A stretch of DNA of 64,000 bases from positions 2,452,501 through 2,516,500 of the forward strand of contig NZ_CP007806.1 of assembly GCF_000219535.2 (NCBI RefSeq), in the 5' to 3' direction. Shown here piece after piece: positions 8,869-16,512 of the stretch. The position numbers and the translations under genes were made by a program. The notes beneath the pieces were generated by a model, which saw only the letters and a program-made list of their open reading frames with translations, was not told where the DNA came from and ran no database searches. Every line of letters starts with the position of its first letter. The stretch's first letter is position 1. The stretch is from Brevibacillus laterosporus LMG 15441. Its GTDB lineage: Bacteria; Bacillota; Bacilli; Brevibacillales; Brevibacillaceae.

Positions 8869-8906
8869 AACCACAATACGGCTAATCATCGTGTTGTGGT
8901 TCTTGT
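8869..8906 (+). terminator. Rho-independent terminator after the 139-residue gene
   Basis: AACCACAATACG pairs with CGTGTTGTGGTT around a nine-base loop and is followed by TCTTGTTT. A mutated version recurs near 22165-22205, downstream of the decayed copy. Confidence 0.7.
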
Positions 8907-9070
8907 TTATTGATAGGTGCTTTCCGCCTTTGCATCACTTGCAACAAACCGTTCAGAAAAATGGATAGATTCGAACTTAACATTGATATTTTAGGAAATA
9001 TCCATTTAGTATCCCAATACCTATACCTTGACCTCATTTACCCGAGGTAGATTGAAAGGAGTGTTTGAAA

Positions 9071-9262
9071 ATGAATTTTGATACAACTGTACAAAAAATG
9101 GTAAGAAATCGACTACAGGATATTGGTTTCTTGACGGACAAAAAATATACTGATACAGATTCATGGAGATTTTCTCCCCAACATTTAAACAAATTATGTA
9201 AAAAAACGATGAAGGATTTCTGGTGGATACCTGTTAAGAATGTGGCTAGTGTAGAAGCCTGA
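9071..9262 (+). CDS. Small uncharacterised protein, 63 residues
   Basis: GAAAGGAG at 9054-9061 is well placed for the ATG at 9071 rather than for the TTG at 9065. The product (MNFDTTVQKMVRNRLQDIGF to VKNVASVEA) is basic with a hydrophilic helical head. I do not recognise it. The last residues look unlike a natural end, so it may be the 5' part of a broken gene. Confidence 0.4.
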   Translation: MNFDTTVQKMVRNRLQDIGFLTDKKYTDTDSWRFSPQHLNKLCKKTMKDFWWIPVKNVASVEA

Positions 9263-9407
9263 CGGATTGGTTACGTGCAAGAAGGACGGAGTCTTACATG
9301 ATGTATGTGTCCAATATTTTTTGTAATACTTTTGTAAATACTTTCTTGTTGTGAATCTTTATATTTAAAGATATAAGAAGAAAATTTACGAGAGGAATGG
9401 CAAAGAG

Positions 9408-9959
9408 TTGAAAAAAAATCGAGTAATTATAGTAGGAACACTTTTGGGAATTATAACAAGTAGCATAGGAGTTGCGTATGCAGTATCCTTAACTCCTAAT
9501 TCCATTTCAACTCCTGCAAATCAGGTAAAGAAAGTAGATAGTGTAACAATAGATTCCAAAAATATAAGGTCAGAGAATAATTTGTTACGTATTGATTTGA
9601 GGATTCCCCTTGTATATGGGCTCAAGGACAAGCATTTTGAAACAGAGTTAAACATTCGTCTTCTGGGGAATGCAATGAAATACAAAAGTAATATCGAAGA
9701 CGAGATGAACCAACAATCCAAAGAAGGAAAGAATATCGGTCCAGAAGCTTTTTCAGGCGAGCTGATTATTGATCATCAGATTGCATCAACGGGTGATATT
9801 GTCTCTTTTGCTATGGAGACCTCCAAGTTTACTGGGGGAGCGAATGCTGAAAATTTTGTAGATACATATAACGTAAACACACTCCTATCTTATCAATTTC
9901 TCAGGAAGTCAATCAACGCTGTAACGTTAAAGGAGGATGACCTGACCAGATGTAGCTAA
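9408..9959 (+). CDS. Exported DUF4163/DUF3298-like protein, probably C-terminally truncated
   Basis: TTG 9408 starts a 183-residue product with a clear signal peptide (MKKNRVIIVGTLLGIITSSIGVAYA). After it comes a region like the N-terminal DUF4163 part of PdaC/YfaZ-type envelope proteins: a beta-rich IDLRIPLVYGLKDKHFETELN, a helix, then FAMETSKFTGGANAENF where family members have a GGAH-type turn. Normally a DUF3298 domain follows. Here the frame ends soon after with an atypical tail (NAVTLKEDDLTRCS), so the gene is probably broken. It would act outside the membrane. No partner is adjacent. Confidence 0.5.
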   Translation: MKKNRVIIVGTLLGIITSSIGVAYAVSLTPNSISTPANQVKKVDSVTIDSKNIRSENNLLRIDLRIPLVYGLKDKHFETELNIRLLGNAMKYKSNIEDEMNQQSKEGKNIGPEAFSGELIIDHQIASTGDIVSFAMETSKFTGGANAENFVDTYNVNTLLSYQFLRKSINAVTLKEDDLTRCS

Positions 9960-10377
9960 TTTTTGACTTAGAAGTTGGGGTACGATCCGCTGTAAAAATT
10001 GCTCAACTGTTAGATATTGTGCTCGATACTTACGTTCTTGTTTAGAAAGCCCAATGGTACTTGAAAATAGACAACACTGAAGTTCCTTTGTCAAATGCGC
10101 TATCCTTCCTAGAAGCGCATTTTATGTTTTAGGAATATTGGTTACTCCTAGCTAGATAACAATGTGCTCAGACCCCACAAAGAAAAACTAAAACATTCAT
10201 TACAAAGATTCCAAAAACTGCTATAGGTGTTTCGATGATACTTCTTATTAAAATAATAATTGTTAAGGCGTCAGTCTTTATAATCGTTATGCCAATTTTA
10301 TTTAGTCAATATCATACAATAGAAGTTGAAAAATATATGCTACACTTACTTTCATAATAGTGAAAAGAGGTGTTCAT
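9960..10377. other. Gene-free stretch upstream of the AraC-type regulator
   Basis: I see no open frame of interest. A, T-rich sequence near 10240-10360 probably holds the promoter of the regulator. GCGCATTTTATG and GCGCTATCC segments near 10097-10130 form a weak dyad around AGAAGCGC. Nothing more can be supported. Confidence 0.35.
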
Positions 10378-11202
10378 ATGATACAGGAAGAAAGAACAGT
10401 TTGCTTTGATCATGATTTACAAATTGAAGCCTATCATTTTCACGGAATCATGCAAAAATTCCCAAATCACTTCCATGAATATTATGTAATTGGGTATATA
10501 GAAAGTGGTCAAAGACGATTATCTTGCAAAAACAAAGAGTATGTTATAGGTAAAGGTGATCTAATATTTTTTAATCCTCTAGATAACCATGCTTGTGAAC
10601 AGATTGACAACAAAACTTTACATTATCGTTGTTTGAATATTAAGCCTGAAGTTATGCGAAAAGTGACAAAAGAGATTGACGGAAAAGATTATCTTCCTCA
10701 TTTCACGAATCCAGTAGCTTATCGAAGTGAACATACGATTTTATTGCATAATCTTCATCAGATGATTATGAACAAATCATCCAATTTTAAGAAGGAAGAA
10801 ACGTTTTATTTCCTTATTGAACAATTAATTGAGGAATATGCCAAGACACCCAAAGAAAAAGAAGATGGAACGAACGAACAAAAAATCAGAAATATATGTG
10901 ATTATCTGGAAGAACATTATAAAGAGCGTATTTCCTTAGATGATTTAGCAAGAATTTCAAATATGAATAAATATTCTTTGTTGCGTTCATTTACTCGATT
11001 TCGAGGAATTACCCCGTATCGGTATCTGCAAACAATACGTATCAATGAAGCAAAAAAACTATTGGAACAAGGAGTAAAGCCGCTAGACGCCGCCCTAAAA
11101 AGCGGTTTTGTAGATCAAAGCCATTTTAGCCATTTCTTCATGGAGTTTATCGGACTGACACCTGGACAATACCAAAATATTTTTATTGAACATGTTAAAT
11201 AA
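10378..11202 (+). CDS. AraC-family transcriptional regulator with N-terminal cupin
   Basis: The ATG at 10378 follows AAAGAGGTG at a good distance and gives 274 residues. Residues 1-150 form an AraC-binding cupin (NHFHEYYVIGYIESGQRRL, GDLIFFNPLDNHACEQ). The C-terminal third has two HTH motifs (ISLDDLARISNMNKYSLLRSFTRFRGITPYRYLQTIRINEAKKLL; then PLDAALKSGFVDQSHFSHFFMEFIGLTPGQY). It lies 24 nt upstream of an EamA transporter gene, a common regulator-exporter pairing in which the cupin senses the exported metabolite. The ligand is unknown. Confidence 0.88.
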   Translation: MIQEERTVCFDHDLQIEAYHFHGIMQKFPNHFHEYYVIGYIESGQRRLSCKNKEYVIGKGDLIFFNPLDNHACEQIDNKTLHYRCLNIKPEVMRKVTKEIDGKDYLPHFTNPVAYRSEHTILLHNLHQMIMNKSSNFKKEETFYFLIEQLIEEYAKTPKEKEDGTNEQKIRNICDYLEEHYKERISLDDLARISNMNKYSLLRSFTRFRGITPYRYLQTIRINEAKKLLEQGVKPLDAALKSGFVDQSHFSHFFMEFIGLTPGQYQNIFIEHVK

Positions 11203-11226
11203 TTAACTACAGGAAAGGATTAGAGA

Positions 11227-12132
11227 ATGAAAAACAAAAATACTGCTGGTCATTTATCAGCACTAATCACCATTTTGATTTGGGGTATAACATTTGTTTC
11301 TACAAAAACTTTATTAAATAACTTTTCTCCTATCGATATCCTATTTTTTCGTTTTGTAATAGGTTTTATGGTGTTAATAGTTGTATACCCATACCGGCTA
11401 AAAGTAACTAATAAAAAACATGAACTCACTTTTGCATGTGCTGGCTTATGTGGTGTCACTTTGTATTACCTTATAGAAAACATTGCCCTAACTTTTACAA
11501 TGGCTTCTAATGTAGGAATAATAAGTTCCATTGTCCCATTTTTTACAGTTATTCTGTCATATCTGTTTTTAAAAGAGGAGCCATTACGGATCAATTTTTT
11601 CATTGGATTTGTTATTGCAATTACGGGTATCTCTCTCATCAGCCTTAACGGAACTTCCAATTTCCAGCTAAACCCATTGGGAGATTTATTAGCAGTACTG
11701 GCTACTCTAATTTGGGCTATTTATTCTGTATTGACTAGAAAAATCAGTAGTTACGGATATCATACGATTCAAACAACAAGAAGGATGTTTTTTTATGGAA
11801 TTTTATTTATGCTCCCTGCTTTATTTTTGTTTAACTTTCAATTGAAACTGGAACGTTTTACAAATCCTGTTTCCTTATTCAATATATTATTCTTAGGTCT
11901 TGGTGCTTCTGCTCTTTGTTTTATAACATGGAATTATGCCGTTAAAGTGTTAGGGGTTGTTAAAACTAGTGTCTATATTTACGTAGTACCTATCGTTACA
12001 TTAGTTACCTCTATCATTGTTTTACATGAACAAATAACATATCTGACTTCCTTTGGGACCATTCTTACATTAGCTGGACTTTTTATTTCAGAAAGTAAAA
12101 TTAATTTAAAGAAAAAGCGAACTAGCAAATGA
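11227..12132 (+). CDS. EamA-family (DMT superfamily) transporter
   Basis: The 301-residue protein has ten hydrophobic segments arranged as two EamA repeats (for example ALITILIWGITFVSTKTLL and GDLLAVLATLIWAIYSVLTRK). It ends in a basic tail (KINLKKKRTSK) placing the C-terminus in the cytoplasm. DMT exporters move amino acids, nucleosides or similar metabolites out of the cell. A GGAAAGGA ribosome site precedes the ATG. The stop overlaps the next start as ATGA. AraC-EamA-DUF2000 is a recurrent gene trio, and the next ORF begins with a DUF2000 head, which fits. Confidence 0.88.
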   Translation: MKNKNTAGHLSALITILIWGITFVSTKTLLNNFSPIDILFFRFVIGFMVLIVVYPYRLKVTNKKHELTFACAGLCGVTLYYLIENIALTFTMASNVGIISSIVPFFTVILSYLFLKEEPLRINFFIGFVIAITGISLISLNGTSNFQLNPLGDLLAVLATLIWAIYSVLTRKISSYGYHTIQTTRRMFFYGILFMLPALFLFNFQLKLERFTNPVSLFNILFLGLGASALCFITWNYAVKVLGVVKTSVYIYVVPIVTLVTSIIVLHEQITYLTSFGTILTLAGLFISESKINLKKKRTSK

Positions 12133-12671
12133 ATAAAAAGTGCGTAATGGTAATTTATGCCGAATCTCCTATTGGATTGATTGCCAATACATCGGCTGTA
12201 CTTGCTTTAACATTAGGGGATAAAATAGAGGGAATCATTGGATCAAGTGTAGTTGATGGTGAAGGGCATTCTCAGAAGGAATTACAAATACACCTAATCC
12301 CAATACAGCGGAACTTTGACTTAGCGTTTTTAACGAAAACAGCATTAAGACAAAAACCTGATTACATGATTTATGGTGAGGTTCGTGATAAAGCTGCTTA
12401 TGATATGTTAAACGGTGCAAATACGGGACATAAGGTTTGGTCGACACTACATGCTCGTTCAGCTGAAAAGGCCGTTCAACGATTAGTAAACATGGTTTTC
12501 AAAGAGATTATCGAACTTATTGATTTTGAAAACGGAAAACCTATCTATAACACTCTCTTTAAATTTGTTGTTGAGGGGAAAAATCCCGATGGGACTATCC
12601 GTGGAAGACATTATAGAGTAGGGAAACTATCGCAGGACCGTGCGGAATTTCTAGTGGATGAATTTGCTTAG
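12129..12671 (+). pseudogene. Chimeric ORF: DUF2000 N-terminus fused to TadA/CpaF ATPase C-terminus
   Basis: Residues 1 to about 60 (MNKKCVMVIYAESPIGLIAN, TSAVLALTLGDKIEGIIGSS, VVDGEGHSQK) match the start of DUF2000 proteins. From about residue 65 the sequence switches to the end of a VirB11/TadA/CpaF secretion ATPase: TALRQKPDYMIYGEVRDKAA, NTGHKVWSTLHA and the C-terminal helical part. Walker A and the ATPase N-terminal domain are absent, so it cannot be a working ATPase, and the DUF2000 part lacks its second half. The likely cause is a deletion joining an AraC-EamA-DUF2000 operon to the middle of a Tad-like operon near 12310-12325. The frame stays open, so a hybrid protein could be made. Confidence 0.7.
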
Positions 12672-12747
12672 ACGTTTCACTCAAAATCCTGAAGAGGCTC
12701 CAAAAATCAACTTTGGATTAGACAACTATTCCAAAAAGCAAACTTAA
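12658..12747 (+). other. Short open frame overlapping the chimeric gene end
   Basis: ATG 12658 overlaps the end of the ATPase fragment and runs 29 codons (MNLLRRFTQNPEEAPKIN, then YSKKQT). Its position suggests the original start of the next Tad gene, now cut short. No independent function can be supported. Confidence 0.3.
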
Positions 12748-12798
12748 TAAATGTTGACCGCTTTTCAGTTTAAAATAGTAGTAAAAGGAGCTATCCAA

Positions 12799-13365
12799 GT
12801 GAAGTTTTCAAAAGAAGAACTAGAAACAATCATAGATGGTAATCCAGTTGGCAGCTTTCATCCCTATAATTTGTACGAGTATGATTATGATCAAACCGAT
12901 AAGTATATTAAGAGTGTAGTCGAATCGATACAAAAAATTAAGGGTTTATCTTTTGAAGTAGATTTTGATAGTCATGGAAGTGGATATGCATCATATGTAA
13001 GCGTATTTTGCTGGAAGAATGAGGAGAGTTTAGCACGACAAGCGGGTGGCCTCCGATATTATACCGGGATTAGGTTGTATATTTGTAGATTAGCACCAGT
13101 TGCAGTGTTCGGAAAAGGTCAAATCTCAATACATAGAAGTAATATAGGTCATGATTTTCTTACCATTAATCAAATCTATGAGATACCTGAAGGAAATTGG
13201 AAGAACGAAGTAGAGAATATTGTAAGGATACTAAAGGATTATTCTTATGAATTGTTAGATAAGGATTACTTGAAAGAAACACTTTGCTTTGAAGCCTATA
13301 TTCCAACAATTTTAGTAGATAAGCCATACAAAGTTTACGATGCGCTCTTTTATTGGGAAGACTAG
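12799..13365 (+). CDS. Uncharacterised 188-residue soluble protein inside the Tad remnant
   Basis: GTG 12799 has AAAGGAG (12784-12790) well spaced upstream, so I prefer it to the start at 12751, which lacks one. The product is hydrophilic and mixed alpha/beta, with an aromatic- and Asp-rich head (GSFHPYNLYEYDYDQTDKY) and central beta-rich SYVSVFCWKNEESLARQ and RLYICRLAPVAVFGKG. Size and composition recall immunity-type proteins, but I do not recognise a family. It is placed between Tad genes, where no such gene belongs, so it is probably an insertion. Confidence 0.55.
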   Translation: MKFSKEELETIIDGNPVGSFHPYNLYEYDYDQTDKYIKSVVESIQKIKGLSFEVDFDSHGSGYASYVSVFCWKNEESLARQAGGLRYYTGIRLYICRLAPVAVFGKGQISIHRSNIGHDFLTINQIYEIPEGNWKNEVENIVRILKDYSYELLDKDYLKETLCFEAYIPTILVDKPYKVYDALFYWED

Positions 13366-14306
13366 GGGGAGTTAAGACGATTCTTGATAATTGGAAGGGA
13401 GAACATTTTATTTTGATCTATTTCATTATAGGTACATTCCTACTTTTCTTGGTATTTACTGAAATAGCCAATCGATTAAAAAAGAAGCCATTATCTATCC
13501 TTATTTCTCAGAGAGAAGAGTCAGAAAGGCATATAAGTGCCGAAGAAAAGAAGAAAAAGATAAACAGCAGTTTTTCTGTAAGAGCGCAACGCGTAAATTG
13601 GCAGATTTCTAAGGGTTATCAACAGGGATGGTTTATCATAGGAACCATATCCGGATCTGTCGGATATGCGATATGTAGTAATGTTCTCGTTTTACTTGCA
13701 GGAATTACATTGGGAATTATGATTCCCTATATACTTCTTCGATCTAAAGAAGAAAAATTTGCAGACGAGCTTCCACTTAGAGCGGAACAAGCAATAAATG
13801 CAATTGAACAACAGATGCAAGCAGATATTCCTATCTTTCATGCTATAAAGGCAGCCATTCCATTTATGCAATCTCCTCTTAAAGAAGAGTATCAGAAAGC
13901 TATTAATAAGGTCGAGCAGGCAAGTATCCCATTAAAAAAAGCTTTGGAAGATATCCCACATCGATTAGATATTAATCAATTGGAGTATTTTCATATGATT
14001 GTTGAGATAGCTGAAGAAACGGAAGAAAAGGCAAGGGACATCGTTCGGGATGCTTCGGATATGCTAAGAAGGCAGCAAAAGCACACTGTACGATATCATA
14101 GAGAAGTTAATGGATCTAAAAAAGAAAGTTTGTATATGTTCTATCTCATTGTGGTAATGGTTGCTTCATTACACTTCATGTTGCCCGATAATAATCCAAT
14201 GGCCGGGGGACCCATTCAAATGATTATGAATGTCGTTGTCATAGGAATCACCGGTTGGACAACCTGGACATATAGAAAGAAGCTACAAGCTAAAAATCTA
14301 TTTTAA
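13353..14306 (+). CDS. TadB-like type II secretion F-domain membrane protein (start uncertain)
   Basis: The frame encodes up to 317 residues: an N-terminal hydrophobic segment (LIYFIIGTFLLFLVFTEIA), a paired segment (GWFIIGTISGSVGYAI and VLVLLAGITLGIMIPYILL), a cytoplasmic helical F-domain core (LPLRAEQAINAIEQQMQADI to LDINQLEYFHMIVEIAEETEEKA), and two C-terminal membrane segments. That is the TadB/GspF plan, platform proteins of Tad/Flp pilus machines. The start is doubtful: TTG 13353 overlaps the upstream gene, whereas GGAAGGGA lies before TTG 13413. Without an intact ATPase it is probably a relic. Confidence 0.6.
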   Translation: MGRLGGVKTILDNWKGEHFILIYFIIGTFLLFLVFTEIANRLKKKPLSILISQREESERHISAEEKKKKINSSFSVRAQRVNWQISKGYQQGWFIIGTISGSVGYAICSNVLVLLAGITLGIMIPYILLRSKEEKFADELPLRAEQAINAIEQQMQADIPIFHAIKAAIPFMQSPLKEEYQKAINKVEQASIPLKKALEDIPHRLDINQLEYFHMIVEIAEETEEKARDIVRDASDMLRRQQKHTVRYHREVNGSKKESLYMFYLIVVMVASLHFMLPDNNPMAGGPIQMIMNVVVIGITGWTTWTYRKKLQAKNLF

Positions 14307-14384
14307 TACTGATTTTTCTTGAAAAACTAACAAAATTATTATACAATATACGGTAATTGAATGAAATTTCTCATGGGTGCGTAG

Positions 14385-14455
14385 GCACAGTGAGGTCCAA
14401 CCATAATTTCTACGGTATTGCTTTTTTAGCAAATTGGACTCACTGTGCTTTTTTG
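14385..14455 (+). terminator. Long hairpin with T-run between TadB- and TadC-like genes
   Basis: GCACAGTGAGGTCCAA (14385-14400) pairs with TTGGACTCACTGTGC (14434-14448) with a single bulge, around a 33-base loop, followed by TTTTTTG. It looks like a strong terminator. Its place inside what should be one operon supports the view that the locus was rearranged. Confidence 0.65.
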
Positions 14456-14478
14456 ATTTCTAAAAAGGGGGAGAAGAA

Positions 14479-15162
14479 GTGAGCATAAATATTGGGGCTC
14501 TTTCTATTGCAACAGGAGCTGCTTTTTTTTGGGCCTTTTATCAAATTTACAATCCCACTTCTAAAAAACCAGCTAGTAATGATTTTATAAAATCAGAGTC
14601 GATGGCTAACAAAGAACGGGAGATTATATCAAAATCATCTGTTCACAAAATATTTTACCCGTTATATCAACGAATACAGCAAATAAATCCATTATCAAAA
14701 AATTCATATGAGCAGTTAAAATTTGAGTTAGAAAAGTCCGGGGAATTTAATACAAGGCCAGAAGATATACAGATCGCGCAAATTGCTAATGCCTGTATTT
14801 ACCCACTTTTCTTTTTAATTTTGTCTTTGTTTATTGCTGGGAACTATAAACCATTTTTTATTAGTTTTGGAGTTTTGGCAGGCTACTACATGTATCGAGC
14901 ACCTATAAGAAATTTAAAACAAAAAAAAGCAAAGTTTGAGGAAAATAAAATACAGGACTTCACTCGTTTTGTCACGATCTATTTAATGCAGTCTTCCGGT
15001 AACAAAACAGTCTATGATGCTTTAACTGATGTAAACCCGTCCTCTTTTCTTTTAAACCCATGCTTTGTTGCAAATGATTTAATTTCTCTATTTCATAGCA
15101 CTTTCCAACTCAATGATCTCATATCCATCTGCAACCAAACAAGAGAAAACAGGGGGAAATGA
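14479..15162 (+). pseudogene. TadC-like secretion F-domain protein, truncated
   Basis: The GTG at 14479 follows AAAAAGGGGGAG and starts 227 residues: a membrane head (IGALSIATGAAFFWAFYQIY), a cytoplasmic linker, then paired membrane segments (IAQIANACIYPLFFLILSLF, AGNYKPFFISFGVLAGYYMY) and the start of an F-domain (KKAKFEENKIQDFTRFVTIYLMQSSGNKTVYDAL). TadC proteins are about 60-80 residues longer and end in two more membrane segments. Here the frame diverges into an unrelated tail after DVNPSSFLL and stops. It is probably a broken platform gene of the same Tad locus. Confidence 0.6.
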
Positions 15163-15732
15163 GAAAAGTGGCTAAGAAAACTACTCAAGAAACTAAAAGG
15201 CTTTTCTAGAAGCTTACTGAAGAAGCTCGCCATGAGTTTGAAGTTGAGAAAGCAGAACAAGCGGCGGCACCAGCTGCCAATCCTATTTGGCTCTTTCGAT
15301 TTCCTGTAACACCGCCAATTTCTCTTGCGCACTCCATTTTTTATGCATGAAAAAACTCCCCTTAGAGCAGCAGATTTTATTATTTCACCTGTCTACTTTA
15401 AGGAAGCTTATCATCCTTCCTCACTGTTTTCAATAAACTATCCTTCAAATCATTGGAAAGATAGTTTTTCGGACGGTCTTTTACCTATTACATACAGTAA
15501 TCTATTCCTGTAAGCTCCTTCAAAGCAGGTTCGCCTTCCCGCCAAAATGGGTTATTTGGGTAGCCGAGCCTACGCAAATGAGCAGGAGGTATTGCGGAAG
15601 TTCAAAAAATGGGATTCGAATTGTAAAAGAGAAAGCAGGTAAAGAAGAACTATTCGTGATCTGGACACACCGTGGAATTATGGATCTTCCCTGGATTTAG
15701 GGAGACTCTGAGAGCTTTATGTGGGATTGGAT
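15163..15732. other. Rearranged gene-free stretch
   Basis: Only scraps are visible. Near 15215-15275 a plus frame reads as a charged helix (LTEEARHEFEVEKAEQAAAP) with no proper start or end. At 15350-15410 lies a degraded copy of the hairpin-containing segment found at 19401-19456 (shared TATTTCACCTGTCTA). I see no intact gene. Confidence 0.4.
15381..15395. repeat. Dispersed 15-base repeat, copy 1
   Basis: TATTTCACCTGTCTA is identical to 19427-19441. In both places it lies in the arm or loop of a hairpin whose outer arms are C-rich then G-rich (CTCCCC with a decayed partner here). This copy is degraded. It may be the footprint of an insertion element or a shared terminator cassette. Confidence 0.45.
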
Positions 15733-16338
15733 TTAGAAATTAAAATTCAGGTGTGCCGATCCGAGGCGTGAGATTTGTGAAAATAATATGGTCAATTCTG
15801 TTGGTGACAGGTCGAGATCTCGCTGTATCCAGAAGTGAATGGTTCCCACATAGGCAGAGGCAAGGTAGGCAAATAAATATTGCTGTTTGACGGGGATCTC
15901 ACTCAAGTTTTCGGTTTTGAAATAGCGATATGAACCATGAAACTGCTCACGTATTAATTGGGTCAATCGAGATCCGAAGGACGTGTCTCCATTTGGTCTC
16001 ATGAATACCTGAAAGAATCGTTTGTGTTCAACCACGTATTCAAAGGGGCGAACATAGCCATAAGGTGGCGGGGGACCAAAAGGCTCTTTCCGATCGATGT
16101 CGTGACCAAGCTTTTTAATTATTGAATAGAAGCCTTCCAGTATTTCGTTCTTAAATTGTTCAACAAAATCTTGTATATCCTGATAATGCAAATAAAAGGT
16201 GCCCCTGTTCAAACCAGCTCTATCGGTCAGTTCTTTTACGGTAATGTTGTCTATACCGTTTTCTAACGCCAGATCAAGAAACACTTCGCGTAACAGTTGA
16301 CGAGTCCTGAGAATTCGGCGATCAATTCTATTTGTCAT
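15733..16338 (-). CDS. TetR-family transcriptional repressor
   Basis: The ATG at 16338 has GGAGG eight bases upstream; a TTG 15 bases earlier overlaps that ribosome site and is unlikely. The 201-residue protein has a TetR HTH at residues 15-60 (LREVFLDLALENGIDNITVKELTDRAGLNRGTFYLHYQDIQDFV), followed by an all-helical ligand domain containing a TetR_C_11-like segment (AYVGTIHFWIQRDLDLSPTELTILFSQI). It is divergent from an MFS drug exporter gene, the classical repressor-pump pair. The intergenic inverted repeat is its probable operator. Confidence 0.88.
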   Translation of the reverse strand: MTNRIDRRILRTRQLLREVFLDLALENGIDNITVKELTDRAGLNRGTFYLHYQDIQDFVEQFKNEILEGFYSIIKKLGHDIDRKEPFGPPPPYGYVRPFEYVVEHKRFFQVFMRPNGDTSFGSRLTQLIREQFHGSYRYFKTENLSEIPVKQQYLFAYLASAYVGTIHFWIQRDLDLSPTELTILFSQISRLGSAHLNFNF

Positions 16339-16390
16339 ATTATTTTCCTCCAAAATTTCAGTAACTTACTGATCATTTTTCTAGTTGCCG

Positions 16391-16492
16391 TTGATTAATG
16401 AACACAAGGATAGCGGATGAACATTGGATATCCGAGTCAATCAATTATAATTTTATTATCAATGTTAATCAACACCTTGTTCATTATATCAA
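16391..16492. promoter_or_regulatory. Inverted-repeat operator candidate between TetR and MFS genes
   Basis: TTGATTAATGAACACAAGG (16391-16409) recurs in inverted orientation as CCTTGTTCATTATATCAA (16475-16492), with one or two changes. The two arms flank the divergent promoters of the repressor and pump, as expected for a TetR protein repressing both. Binding is inferred from position and symmetry only. Confidence 0.5.
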
Positions 16493-16512
16493 TATGAATT
16501 GGAGAGAGGTAC

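Noticed and set aside
14385-14455. Possible riboswitch before the TadC-like gene
   Set aside because: It is one long simple stem with a T-run; no conserved aptamer core was recognised.
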